Shown here in pieces: positions 33,365 through 41,470 of a stretch of DNA of 64,000 nucleotides. The stretch spans positions 1 through 64,000 of the forward strand of contig NZ_LWCC02000005.1 of NCBI RefSeq assembly GCF_001642695.1. The letters are read 5' to 3'. The first letter of the stretch is position 1. Each line of letters starts with the position of its first letter. The notes under the pieces are model-generated. The model did not search any database, was not told the DNA's origin, and saw nothing but the letters and a program-made list of their open reading frames with translations. This stretch comes from Streptomyces chilikensis (GTDB taxonomy: Bacteria; Actinomycetota; Actinomycetes; Streptomycetales; Streptomycetaceae). The position numbers were made by a program, and so were the translations under genes.

Positions 33365-34227
33365 CGATGCGGCGGGACGTGCACGAGGAACTGCGCGCCC
33401 GGCTGCACGAGGCGGCCGAGGCGCACGAGCCCGACCGGGAGCGCATCCTGGCCCGGGTGGAGCGCGGCATGAACGGTCCGGCCCGGCCGGCCCACCGGGC
33501 GCGGCGCATGCCGGTGTTCGGCTGGGTGCGGGTGGCGGGCGCGGCGGCGGTGGCCGGTGTGCTGACGGTGGGCGGGTACGCGGTGGCCTCCGTGGTGAAG
33601 GGCGAGGAGGCTCCCCCGCAGCGGCAGGTGGTGGTCTCGCCGACGCCCACGCCGTCACCGCAGGCCACGAGCCGGGCGCCCGAGCCTCCGGCGGACCCCT
33701 CGCCGGACCCGGCGGACGGCCCCTCGGACGACTCCACCCGCCCGGCCGGCACGCCGGAGGCGTCCGACGGCAGCCGGCCGCCGGCCGGGGTCGAGGACGG
33801 GCCGCTGTGGTCGGACGGCTCGGTCGACCCGCACAGCACCGAGTTCTGGGCGCAGAGCAACGTGACGCTCAAGACGCGCGTCGAACTGACCGCGCTCACC
33901 GTGGAGCTGCGGATCGCGCAGACCGGCGGGGTGGCCTCCACGGGTGCCTGGCGCTCCCTGCCCGAGGAGGACTTCCGGCTCCGCGTCGCGGAACGGGACG
34001 GCTTCCTCGTCTACACGTGGACCCTCAAGGAGGGCCGCGCCGTCGCGCCGGGCGAGTGGGTGTTCGCCGGCCAGTACGACCACGAGCGCGGCGGCCGGGA
34101 CGCGGGCGGCGACAGCTACACGGCGACGGCCGTCACCGGGTCCGGACAGGCCGCGGTGGGCGGCGACTTCGCGGCGCGTGACGACGGGGAGGACGACGGA
34201 GAGGACGCGGACGACGAAGACGCGTGA
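33361..34227 (+). CDS. Membrane-anchored sigma-factor partner with extracellular domain
   Basis: The 288-residue protein has a cytosolic N-terminal half (RRDVHEELRARLHEAAEAHEPDRERILARVERGM). A single membrane helix (VAGAAAVAGVLTVGGYAVA, about 55-75), a Pro/Ser/Thr linker and an extracellular beta-rich domain of about 140 residues follow. WAQSNVTLKTRVELTALTVELRIAQTGG is typical of this family. The tail is Asp/Glu-rich. Coupled to the sigma gene by GTGA, it likely tethers and inhibits the sigma factor and releases it on an external signal. No classical ZAS (HxxxCxxC) motif is visible, so anti-sigma action is inferred from context. Confidence 0.78.
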   Translation: MTMRRDVHEELRARLHEAAEAHEPDRERILARVERGMNGPARPAHRARRMPVFGWVRVAGAAAVAGVLTVGGYAVASVVKGEEAPPQRQVVVSPTPTPSPQATSRAPEPPADPSPDPADGPSDDSTRPAGTPEASDGSRPPAGVEDGPLWSDGSVDPHSTEFWAQSNVTLKTRVELTALTVELRIAQTGGVASTGAWRSLPEEDFRLRVAERDGFLVYTWTLKEGRAVAPGEWVFAGQYDHERGGRDAGGDSYTATAVTGSGQAAVGGDFAARDDGEDDGEDADDEDA

Positions 34228-34310
34228 AAAAGATTTCGGACGGCGGCAACCTCGCGGGTCCCTGCGGCGACCAAGAGACGCAAAGACTCCCCACACGCAA
34301 GGACATCGCG

Positions 34311-35141
34311 ATGACTGCACAACCCGAACAGCGCGTCTCCCACCGCCGCCGCACCACCAAGCGACGGGCCGTGATCGCCGGATTCTCCGCGCTCGGACTC
34401 ACGGGCGCGGCGATCGTCACCTCCTCGATGCTGTCCACCGCCGGTGCCGCCGTGTCCTGGCCCTCCGACACCGGCAGCAAGCCGGTCACGAAGACCATCC
34501 CCGTCTCCGGCGTCCACGACGGCGGGATGAAGAAGTTCTACGGCTCCGGCCCTCTGGGCGGTGACAGCCAGGACGAGGGTCAGGACCCGATCTTCGAGCT
34601 GGCCGACGGCGCCACGCTGAAGAACGTCATCATCGGCACGCCGGCCGCCGACGGCGTGCACTGCAAGGGCAGCTGCACGCTGCAGAACGTGTGGTGGCTG
34701 GACGTCGGCGAGGACGCCGCCAGCTTCAAGGGCACGTCCTCCTCCGCCCAGTACCGGGTGATCGGCGGCGGCGCGAGGAAGGCCGACGACAAGGTGCTCC
34801 AGTTCAACGGCGCCGGCACGCTGACGGTGAGCGGCTTCCAGGTGGAGGACTTCGGCAAGCTGGTGCGCTCCTGCGGCAACTGCAAGAAGCAGTACAAGCG
34901 CACGATCGTGCTGAGCGACATCGACGTGACCGCGCCCGGCAAGTCGCTCGTCGGCATCAACACCAACTACGGCGACACGGCCACGCTGTCGAAGATCCGC
35001 ATCCACGGCGACAGCAAGAAGAAGATCAAGACCTGCATCCGCTACCAGGGCAACAACTCGGGCAAGGAGCCGAAGGAGCTCGGTTCCGGTCCCGACGGGA
35101 CGTACTGCAAGTTCTCGGCCTCGGACATCACCTACAAGTGA
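34311..35141 (+). CDS. Secreted pectate lyase, PL3 family
   Basis: The 276-residue protein has a long signal peptide (RRAVIAGFSALGLTGAAIVTSSMLSTAGAA) and a PL3 right-handed helix domain. Recognisable parts are DEGQDPIFELADGATLKNVIIG, the region ADGVHCKGSCTLQNVWWLDVGEDA, KVLQFNGAGTLTVSGFQVEDFGKLVRSCGNC, and the terminal KFSASDITYK. Conserved cysteines fit two or three disulfides. PL3 enzymes cleave polygalacturonate by beta-elimination with calcium. The ATG at 34311 follows AAGGACATCGCG; the frame also opens at GTG 34224 over the upstream stop, but that segment has no signal-like start. It sits directly behind the sigma operon and may depend on it. Confidence 0.9.
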   Translation: MTAQPEQRVSHRRRTTKRRAVIAGFSALGLTGAAIVTSSMLSTAGAAVSWPSDTGSKPVTKTIPVSGVHDGGMKKFYGSGPLGGDSQDEGQDPIFELADGATLKNVIIGTPAADGVHCKGSCTLQNVWWLDVGEDAASFKGTSSSAQYRVIGGGARKADDKVLQFNGAGTLTVSGFQVEDFGKLVRSCGNCKKQYKRTIVLSDIDVTAPGKSLVGINTNYGDTATLSKIRIHGDSKKKIKTCIRYQGNNSGKEPKELGSGPDGTYCKFSASDITYK

Positions 35142-35163
35142 GCCGGCCGGACGCGTGAGCTCC

Positions 35164-35197
35164 GGGCGCCCCGCCGGTCCGTACCGGCGGGGCGCCC
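35164..35197. terminator. Pectate lyase terminator
   Basis: 15-bp perfect inverted repeat GGGCGCCCCGCCGGT / ACCGGCGGGGCGCCC with a 4-base loop, 23 bases downstream of the pectate lyase stop. Confidence 0.88.
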
Positions 35198-35284
35198 CGC
35201 TCGTCCGGCGCCGGCGGTCGCCCGCTCGACGGCGGTCCCCCGCCGGGCCGGAAGACGGCACCGCGAGCGCCCCGCTTCACCAGC

Positions 35285-35313
35285 GGGAGGTAGCTTTCCT
35301 CTGGGAAGAAGGC
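35285..35313 (+). promoter_or_regulatory. Shared upstream box, HxlR copy
   Basis: GGGAGGT..CTTTCC...GGGAAGAAGGC lies 42-70 bases before the HxlR start. A near-identical box (36947-36975) lies before the aldo/keto reductase. CTTTCC/GGGAAG are imperfect inverted arms, suiting a dimeric regulator. Confidence 0.6.
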
Positions 35314-35354
35314 GTTTGACGGTGCGTGCGCACTCACGGCGGAAGGAGCGGCAG

Positions 35355-35795
35355 ATGGCGACGACGGCGGCCCGGCGGAGGGAACAGGCCAAGGCGGAGC
35401 ACAACGCCTTCGTGGCGGCCTGCCCCAGCCACAAGCTGCTCGACCGGATCTCCGACAAGTGGGTCACGCTGGTCCTGGCCGCGCTCGGCAGCGGCAGCGC
35501 GCAGCGGCCGGGGGCCGGGTGCGCCGGCGAGCCCCGGGCGATGCGCTACTCGGAGCTGGCCCGCCTGCTGGCCGGCGTCAGCCAGAAGATGCTCACGCAG
35601 ACGCTGCGCTCCCTGGAGCGTGACGGTCTGGTGACCCGCACCGTGGTGCCGACCGTGCCCGTCACCGTCTCCTACGAGCTGACCGGTCTCGGCCTGTCGC
35701 TGTACGAGACGATACGGGGCCTCAAGGCCTGGGCCGAGGTGCACATGGACGAGGTGCTCGCCCACCGCGAGAGCTACGACGCCCGCGCCGTCTGA
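35355..35795 (+). CDS. HxlR-family winged-helix regulator
   Basis: The 146-residue protein is a single HxlR winged helix: CPSHKLLDRISDKWVTLVLAAL, then MRYSELARLLAGVSQKMLTQTLRSLERDGLVTRTV (recognition helix region, residues about 75-110), and ETIRGLKAWAEVHMDEVL dimerisation helix. A Gly/Ala loop interrupts the usual spacing near residue 55. Cys near the N-terminus (AACPSHK) could be a redox or electrophile sensor, as in HypR/QorR-type members. ATG 35355 follows GGAAGGAG. It faces the aldo/keto reductase gene 200 bases away (convergent), with matching upstream boxes that point to joint control. Confidence 0.9.
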   Translation: MATTAARRREQAKAEHNAFVAACPSHKLLDRISDKWVTLVLAALGSGSAQRPGAGCAGEPRAMRYSELARLLAGVSQKMLTQTLRSLERDGLVTRTVVPTVPVTVSYELTGLGLSLYETIRGLKAWAEVHMDEVLAHRESYDARAV

Positions 35796-36015
35796 GGGGG
35801 CGCCGGGCGCCGTCCTCCCGCCGTCCCCGGCACGAGTCACCGCGAGGCCGCCGGGGAGAAGGACGCCGTCACGCCCGGCCTCGTCCGCGGGATCGCTCCG
35901 TGCCCGCTGGCGGACGCGTGACCGGTCCAGGTTCTCCGGCCGTGTCCGCCCGGTGCCGGTCCCCCGGCCGATGTCGCGGCTGCCCCGGCGGACCAGCCCT
36001 CGGACGCCGCTGCTG

Positions 36016-36888
36016 TCAGCGGCCGATCCTGTCCAGTTCGGCGAGATCCTCGTCGGAGAGCGGGAGACCCGCGCCCGCGATGTTCTCGCGCAGGTGCGCC
36101 ACCGACGAAGTACCGGGGATCAGCAGGATGTTCGGTGACCGCTGCAGCAGCCAGGCCAGGGCGACCGACATCGGCGTGGCCCCCAGCCGGGTGGCGACGG
36201 CCGTGAGCGCCGAGGACTGCAGCGGCGTGAATCCGCCGAGCGGGAAGAAGGGCACGTAGGCGACGCCCTGCCCGGCGAGCTCGTCGATCAGTTCGTCGTC
36301 CTGGCGGTGGGCGAGGTTGTACATGTTCTGCACGCACACGATCGGCGCGATCGCGCGTGCCTCGGCGACCTGTTCCGGCGTCGCGTTGCTCACGCCGAGG
36401 TGCCGTATCAGGCCCTGCTGCTGGAGTTCGACGAGCGTCTCGAACGCCTCGGCGACCGAGCCGGGCCGGGTGCCCCGGGCGTCACCGAGCCTGAGGTTGA
36501 CCAGGTCCAGCGTCTCGAGGCCGAGGTTCTCCAGGTTGTCGTCGACGGCCCGGCGCAGGTCCTCGGGCCTGCGGGCCGGCGGCCAGCCCCCCTGCTCGTC
36601 CCGGGTCGCGCCGACCTTGGTCACGATGTGCAGCGGGTCCGGGTACGGGTGCAGCGCCTCGCGGATCAGCCGGTTGGTGACGTGCGGCCCGTAGGCGTCG
36701 GCGGTGTCGATGTGGGTGATGCCGAGGGCCACGGCCTCGCGCAGGACGGCGAGCGCGCCGTCGTGGTCCGCGGGCGGGCCCATGACCCAGGGGCCGGCGA
36801 GCTGCATGGCGCCGTAGCCGAACCGGGTGACGGTCAGATCGCCCAGGGTCCAGGTGCCGCCTGGAAGCGGGACGGGGAGCGTGCTCAT
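36016..36888 (-). CDS. Aldo/keto reductase
   Basis: The 290-residue protein has the AKR barrel. TVTRFGYGAMQLAGPWVMG lies at the start; the catalytic set includes Asp in ITHIDTADAYGPHVTN, Tyr in the same motif near residue 65, and Lys in HIVTKVGATRD near 90. SNATPEQVAEARAI and LLIPGTSSVAHLRENIAGAG form the cofactor end. NADPH-dependent reduction of a small aldehyde or quinone-like molecule is likely. ATG 36888. The same upstream box is found in the HxlR promoter, so it is a likely regulon partner. Confidence 0.9.
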   Translation of the reverse strand: MSTLPVPLPGGTWTLGDLTVTRFGYGAMQLAGPWVMGPPADHDGALAVLREAVALGITHIDTADAYGPHVTNRLIREALHPYPDPLHIVTKVGATRDEQGGWPPARRPEDLRRAVDDNLENLGLETLDLVNLRLGDARGTRPGSVAEAFETLVELQQQGLIRHLGVSNATPEQVAEARAIAPIVCVQNMYNLAHRQDDELIDELAGQGVAYVPFFPLGGFTPLQSSALTAVATRLGATPMSVALAWLLQRSPNILLIPGTSSVAHLRENIAGAGLPLSDEDLAELDRIGR

Positions 36889-36946
36889 CGCTTGCCTTTC
36901 GTGTCGGGTCGGAAGGCGGTTTCCGAAAGCGCCTCGCACCATCCTC

Positions 36947-36975
36947 GGGAGGTGACTTTCCGAGGGGAAGAAGGC
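36947..36975 (+). promoter_or_regulatory. Shared upstream box, aldo/keto reductase copy
   Basis: Second copy of the box seen before the HxlR gene, here 59-87 bases upstream of the reductase ATG and in the opposite orientation relative to its gene. A 6-bp palindrome (TCGGAA / TTCCGA, 36909-36926) lies between it and the gene. Confidence 0.6.
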
Positions 36976-37266
36976 ACTTCGAAGTGCGTAGGTCACCCGC
37001 GGGTGCGGGGAGCGGCGGACGTGACCGCGTCCGGGCGGAGCACACGGACGGTCACGACCGCCTGCGGGCCGGTGCTCGGCACCGGTGCCGCCGCCGTGGT
37101 GACCCCGCGCGGCGAACGCCTCGGCGGACGTGCGCACGGCCGTGGCCCGGCGCTCGTCGGCGGTGGGGCGCTGCCGCGTCCTGCTTCCGGGGAAAGCAGC
37201 GCCGGACGACGCCCCCACCGGCAGGGCGGAGGGGCCCGGCCCCGGGCACGTGATGCCTGAAGGAAC
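36976..37266. other. Spacer, possible decayed TetR-like start
   Basis: No gene is called. On the minus strand near 37090-37170 a frame reads ERRATAVRTSAEAFAARGHHG, reminiscent of a TetR N-terminus, but it is not continued by a helix-turn-helix. It may be decayed. Confidence 0.3.
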
Positions 37267-37950
37267 CTAGCGGGGTGCGGCCGGGAGGCGCAGGCGCCCG
37301 TCGTGGACCTCGGCGATCCGGTCGACGGCGGTGAGGTGGACGCGGTCGTGGGTGACCAGGACGGTGGCGGTGGCCCGCTGGTGGGTGAGGCGGGTGATGA
37401 GGCCGATGACGGCGGCGCCGCGTTCGTGGTCGAGGGCGCTGGTGGGCTCGTCGACGAGGAGGACGGTGGGGTCGTTCATCAGGGCGCGGGCGATGTTGAC
37501 GCGCTGGCGCTGGCCGCCGGAGAGCTGGTGGGGGCGGCGGCCGGCCTGGCCGGCCAGGCCGACGGCGTCGAGGAGTTCCATCGCCCGGGTGCGGGCGGTG
37601 CGGGGAGCGCGGCCGCCGATCAGGGCCATCACCTGGAGTTGTTCGACGGCGGTGAGGGAGGGCAGCAGGTGGGGCTGCTGGAAGACGATGCCGATCCTGT
37701 GGCGGCGCAGTTCCGTCAGCTCGCCGCGGGTGAGTCCGGTGGTGGCCTGCTCGTCGATGGTGACGGTGCCGGTGTCGGGGGTGATCAGGGTGGCGGCGAC
37801 GGCCAGCAGGCTGGACTTGCCGGAACCGGAGGGGCCGGCCACGGCGGTCAGGCTGCCCTTGGGGACCTCCAGGCTCACCCGGTCGAGAGCGGTCAGGCGG
37901 GAGTCGCCGTCGGGGTAGGTGAGGGTGACGTCGGTCAGTTTCAGGCTCAT
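37267..37950 (-). CDS. ABC transporter ATPase, MacB/LolD type
   Basis: The 227-residue ATPase shows Walker A VAGPSGSGKSSLLAVAATL, Q-loop GIVFQQPHLLPSLTA, signature LSGGQRQRVNIARAL, Walker B VLLVDEPTSALDHERG and H-loop VTHDRV. Fold and sequence match the ATPases working with FtsX-like permeases. ATG 37950 overlaps the permease stop by ATGA. With the permease it forms a mechanotransmission-type exporter; the divergent two-component system probably senses the agent it removes. Confidence 0.92.
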   Translation of the reverse strand: MSLKLTDVTLTYPDGDSRLTALDRVSLEVPKGSLTAVAGPSGSGKSSLLAVAATLITPDTGTVTIDEQATTGLTRGELTELRRHRIGIVFQQPHLLPSLTAVEQLQVMALIGGRAPRTARTRAMELLDAVGLAGQAGRRPHQLSGGQRQRVNIARALMNDPTVLLVDEPTSALDHERGAAVIGLITRLTHQRATATVLVTHDRVHLTAVDRIAEVHDGRLRLPAAPR

Positions 37951-39035
37951 CGGGCGCTCCCCAGGGCGGTCAGCGGGTCGACGGAGGTGATGCGGCGGAC
38001 GGCCAGGGCGGCGCCGAGCGCGCCGAGGAGGACGATCACGGCGGCCGGGGCCAGGACGGTGGCGGGGGTGAGGAGGAAGGGCACGGCACTGCCGGACACC
38101 AGGGCGCCGAGGGCGGCGGCGGCGCCGGTGCCGATCAGGGTGCCGCCCACGAGCAGGACGACGGCCTGTCCGAGGGCGTCCTCGAGGAGGTCCGCGGTGG
38201 AGGCGCCCAGGGCCTTGAGGACGGCGACGTCACCGCTGCGCTGGATGGTCCAGACGGTGAAGAAGGCCCCGATGACGAGGGCGGAGATGGCGAACAGGAA
38301 ACCGCGCATCACCTGCAGGGAGCCGTTCTCGGAGGCGTAGGAGCCGATCGCGGACAGCGAGTCCTCGGTGGTGACGGTCCTGGTGCCGGCCTGGTGGTCG
38401 ACGGCGGCCGCGTCGGCCTCGGAGGTGGTGCTCAGGGCGACGACGGTCGCCCTCGGGCCCTCCCCGCCGCCGGTGGGCGGTGCGACCGCCTGCCAGGCGT
38501 CCAGGCTGATCCAGACGACCGGGGTGTGGCTGAAGTGGGCATCGCCCTCGACGGCGGCCACCTCCAACCGCCGGCCTGCCAGGGTGAGGGAGTCGCCGGG
38601 CCGCACGCCGAGGCCGTCGGCGGCCGCGGTGGACAGCACGGCCGCGCTGCCGGTGATCCGGTCGCCGTCCGGGGCGAGGCGGGAGCCGGGCTCGACGCCG
38701 AAGGCCGAGACCGCGGTGCCCCTGTCCCCGGCGGTGGCCCTGGTCGTGGTGATCCCCAGCGGCTCGGCGCTTTCGACGCCGGGCGCCTCGGACCACTTCC
38801 GCCACTGCCGCGGGACGACGGTGGAAGCGGCGTACGACAGGTCCTGCCCGCCGGCCGGGGCCTGGAAGGCGATCCTGTCGGCGGGCAGTTCCGTGATCGC
38901 GGAGACGTTCTGCCGGCCCAGTCCGGCGGTCAGCCCGGACAGCAGCCCGACCAGCAGGGTGATCAGCACGATGACGGTCCCCATCAGGGCGAAGCGCCCC
39001 TTGGCGAACCTCAGGTCTCTCCAGGCGACGAACAC
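37947..39035 (-). CDS. ABC transporter permease, FtsX/MacB type
   Basis: The 362-residue protein has one N-terminal membrane helix (LMGTVIVLITLLVGLLSGLT), a large extracellular MacB-like domain (about 40-225), and three C-terminal helices (FLFAISALVIGAFFTVWTI; AVVLLVGGTLIGTGAAAALGAL; VLAPAAVIVLLGALGAALAV). It ends in RITSVDPLTALG, the FtsX-type coupling tail. GTG 39035 follows AAGGACCGAGGCC. Coupled to the ATPase by ATGA. A very long continuation of this frame upstream runs antisense through the histidine kinase and is not real. Confidence 0.9.
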   Translation of the reverse strand: MFVAWRDLRFAKGRFALMGTVIVLITLLVGLLSGLTAGLGRQNVSAITELPADRIAFQAPAGGQDLSYAASTVVPRQWRKWSEAPGVESAEPLGITTTRATAGDRGTAVSAFGVEPGSRLAPDGDRITGSAAVLSTAAADGLGVRPGDSLTLAGRRLEVAAVEGDAHFSHTPVVWISLDAWQAVAPPTGGGEGPRATVVALSTTSEADAAAVDHQAGTRTVTTEDSLSAIGSYASENGSLQVMRGFLFAISALVIGAFFTVWTIQRSGDVAVLKALGASTADLLEDALGQAVVLLVGGTLIGTGAAAALGALVSGSAVPFLLTPATVLAPAAVIVLLGALGAALAVRRITSVDPLTALGSAR

Positions 39036-39207
39036 GGCCTCGGTCCTTCCTTTCCGGCGGTGGGAGCGGTACGGCTCCACCGTCGCGGCCGGCCCCCCGT
39101 GCGCGCGTCCGGCGCAGGACAGCACTCGGCGGGCCGGAAGACGGCACGCGGGTTCCACCTTTCGACAGAGGCCCCCGGGCGCCGGCCTCCGTAACCTGGG
39201 ACGCACT

Positions 39208-40428
39208 GTGAACACCGCCGCCCCCGCCCCGACCCCGACCACCCGGGCCCTGGCCTGGTGCCTGCACCTGCTGGTCGTCGGCCTGCTCGCCCTGACCGCC
39301 GGCCGGGCCGGGGCCGACGGCGGGCCCCACGCCGGAGGGATCGTCGCCGCGTCGGCGGTGTGCGGTCTGGTGTACGCGACCGGGCCCGTGCTGCCGGTCG
39401 TGCGCCGTTCGCGGCGGGCCGCCGCCCTGTGGCTGGCCGCCGTGGGCGCCTGCTGGCTGGTGCTGCTCGCCCTCTCCCCCGACGCCGTGTGGCTGGCCTT
39501 CCCGCTGTACTTCCTCCAGCTGCACCTGCTGCCCCGCCGCGCCGGGCCGGCGGCGGTGGCCGCCACCGCCGCCGCGGCCGTCGCGGGCTTCGCCGCCCAC
39601 CAGCACTCCTTCGGCCCCGCCATGGCGCTCGGTCCCGCGCTCGGCGCCGCCGTGGCGGTCGCGGTGGTGCGGGGGTACCAGGCCCTGTACCGGGAGAGCG
39701 AACACCGCCGCAGACTGATCGAGGAGCTCACCGCCACCCGCGCCGACCTGGCCGCCGCCCAGCACACCGCCGGCGTGCTGGCCGAACGCGACCGCCTGGC
39801 CCGCGAGATCCACGACACCCTCGCCCAGGGGCTCTCCAGCATCCAGCTGCTGCTGCGCGCCGCCGAACGAGCGCTGCCCCAGGCACCGCAGAACGCGGCC
39901 CGCCACGTCGGCCAGGCACGGCAGGCCGCCGTCGACAACCTCGCCGAGGCCCGCCGCTTCGTCGCCGCCCTCACTCCGCCCACCCTGGAAGGCACCACCC
40001 TGGCCGGCGCCCTGGAGCGCCTGTGCGCCACCACGTCCGCCCGGCACCGGCTCACCGCGCGCTTCCACCTCACCGGCGACCCCGCCCCGCTCCCTACCGC
40101 GCACGAGGTCGCACTGCTGCGCATCGCCCAGTCCGCCCTGGCCAACACCGTCCGCCACGCCGAGGCCACCACCGCCGAGGTCACGCTCAGCCACCTCGGT
40201 GACCACGTCGCGCTCGACGTCGTCGACGACGGTCGCGGCTTCGACCCCGCCCGCCTGCCCGCCCCCGACCCCGAGGCCGGCGGGTTCGGGCTGGCCGCCA
40301 TGCGCGCCCGTGCCCAGGCCCTCGGCGGCACGCTCACCGTCGAATCCGCCCCCGGCCACGGCACCGCCCTGGCCGCCCGGCTGCCCCTCCCCCCGCCGGC
40401 CGAGACCGAACCCGAGGCACGCCCGTGA
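39208..40428 (+). CDS. NarL-type sensor histidine kinase
   Basis: The 406-residue protein has an N-terminal membrane region with about five or six helices (LAWCLHLLVVGLLALTAGRAG ... FGPAMALGPALGAAVAVAVV). A dimerisation/phosphoacceptor domain of the HisKA_3 type follows, LAREIHDTLAQGLSSIQLLLRAA, with the His near residue 201. The HATPase carries NTVRHAEATTAEVTL and DDGRGFDPA and ends in GFGLAAMRARAQALGGTL. GTG 39208 follows a TAACCT hexamer by about 10 bases. Its stop overlaps the response-regulator start (GTGA). Divergent to the MacB-type exporter, which suggests control of that exporter. Confidence 0.92.
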   Translation: MNTAAPAPTPTTRALAWCLHLLVVGLLALTAGRAGADGGPHAGGIVAASAVCGLVYATGPVLPVVRRSRRAAALWLAAVGACWLVLLALSPDAVWLAFPLYFLQLHLLPRRAGPAAVAATAAAAVAGFAAHQHSFGPAMALGPALGAAVAVAVVRGYQALYRESEHRRRLIEELTATRADLAAAQHTAGVLAERDRLAREIHDTLAQGLSSIQLLLRAAERALPQAPQNAARHVGQARQAAVDNLAEARRFVAALTPPTLEGTTLAGALERLCATTSARHRLTARFHLTGDPAPLPTAHEVALLRIAQSALANTVRHAEATTAEVTLSHLGDHVALDVVDDGRGFDPARLPAPDPEAGGFGLAAMRARAQALGGTLTVESAPGHGTALAARLPLPPPAETEPEARP

Positions 40429-41060
40429 CCGACACCCCCATCCGCCTGCTCCTGGCCGACGACCACCCCGTGGTACGGGCCGGGCTGCGCGCCGTGCTGG
40501 AAACCGAGCCGGGCCTCGTCGTGGTGGCCGAGGCCGCCACCGCCGAGGACGCCGTCACCCGCGCCGCCGAGGGCGACGTCGACGTCGTGCTGATGGACCT
40601 GCGGTTCGGCAGGGGCATGGGCGGCGCGGAGGCCACCGCCCGGATCACCGCCCGGCCGGAAGCCCCCCGCGTGCTGATCGTCACCACCTACGACTCCGAC
40701 GCCGACACCCTGCCCGCCATCGAAGCCGGCGCCACCGGCTACCTCCTCAAGGACGCCCCGCCCGAGGACCTGGCGGCCGCCGTGCGCACCGCGGCCGCCG
40801 GGCGCACCACGCTGGCGCCCACGGTCGCCGACCGGCTGATGAACCGGCTGCGCACCCCCCGCACCACCCTGACCCGGCGCGAGACCGAGGTCCTCGCCCT
40901 GGTCGCCGACGGCCTGTCCAACCAGGCCATCGGCGCCCGCCTCCACCTGACCGAGGGCACCGTCAAGTCCCACCTGGCCCGCGTCTACACCAAGCTCGAC
41001 GTCGACTCCCGCACCGCCGCCGTCGCCGCCGCCACCGACCTCGGCCTCATCCGCCGCTGA
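40425..41060 (+). CDS. LuxR/NarL-family response regulator
   Basis: The 211-residue protein has a receiver domain: acidic pocket LLLADDHPVVRAGL, phospho-acceptor Asp in VDVVLMDLRFG near residue 55, and Lys in GYLLKDAPPEDL. The C-terminal LuxR helix-turn-helix reads LTRRETEVLALVADGLSNQAIGARLHLTEGTVKSHLARVYTKL. It is phosphorylated by the coupled kinase. The presumed target is the divergent exporter promoter (39036-39207), but no repeat was clear there. Confidence 0.93.
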   Translation: MTDTPIRLLLADDHPVVRAGLRAVLETEPGLVVVAEAATAEDAVTRAAEGDVDVVLMDLRFGRGMGGAEATARITARPEAPRVLIVTTYDSDADTLPAIEAGATGYLLKDAPPEDLAAAVRTAAAGRTTLAPTVADRLMNRLRTPRTTLTRRETEVLALVADGLSNQAIGARLHLTEGTVKSHLARVYTKLDVDSRTAAVAAATDLGLIRR

Positions 41061-41470
41061 CCCGGGCGTCCACGGACGTCCGGAGCCGCCGCAAGCCCCG
41101 CCGCCGTGCGGCCCGGCGGCGCTCCGCGGACACCGGCGCCGAACTCCCTCACGTCGCGGACCCGGTCGCCGCGGATCCGTTTCCGCCGGATCTCCGGGTG
41201 GTTCCCGGGGTCCGGACGGTGTCCGTGGGGGAAGGTCCTCCGGCGTCCGGGGACCGGAATCCCGGAGGTCACTCCGCCGCACCGGCGGCCTCACCGGGAC
41301 GCACGGGATCCGTCGGAGCCGGGAGGGGGACGTCCTCGACGCCGGCCGTCCTGGGCCCGGTGCGGTCCGCGACCCCGAGAAGTCGCAGGGGGACGGTCGG
41401 TGGAATGCCGGGGAGCGGCTCCCCCGGCCGGCGGATGTGCCGTCGCGGGGACCGGGCCAGATTGGCCGTC
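41061..41470. other. Spacer before the secreted hydrolase
   Basis: About 410 bases without a recognisable gene. The sequence before ATG 41471 is the likely promoter of the hydrolase. Confidence 0.45.

Noticed and set aside
37050-37200. TetR-like start on the minus strand
   Set aside because: Only about 20 residues resemble a TetR N-terminus; no helix-turn-helix follows in any frame.
37947-41294. Minus-strand frame of 1115 codons running beyond the ABC permease
   Set aside because: The part upstream of GTG 39035 is antisense to the histidine kinase and response regulator, which have clear motifs. The sequence is Gly/Arg/Gln-rich without a domain.
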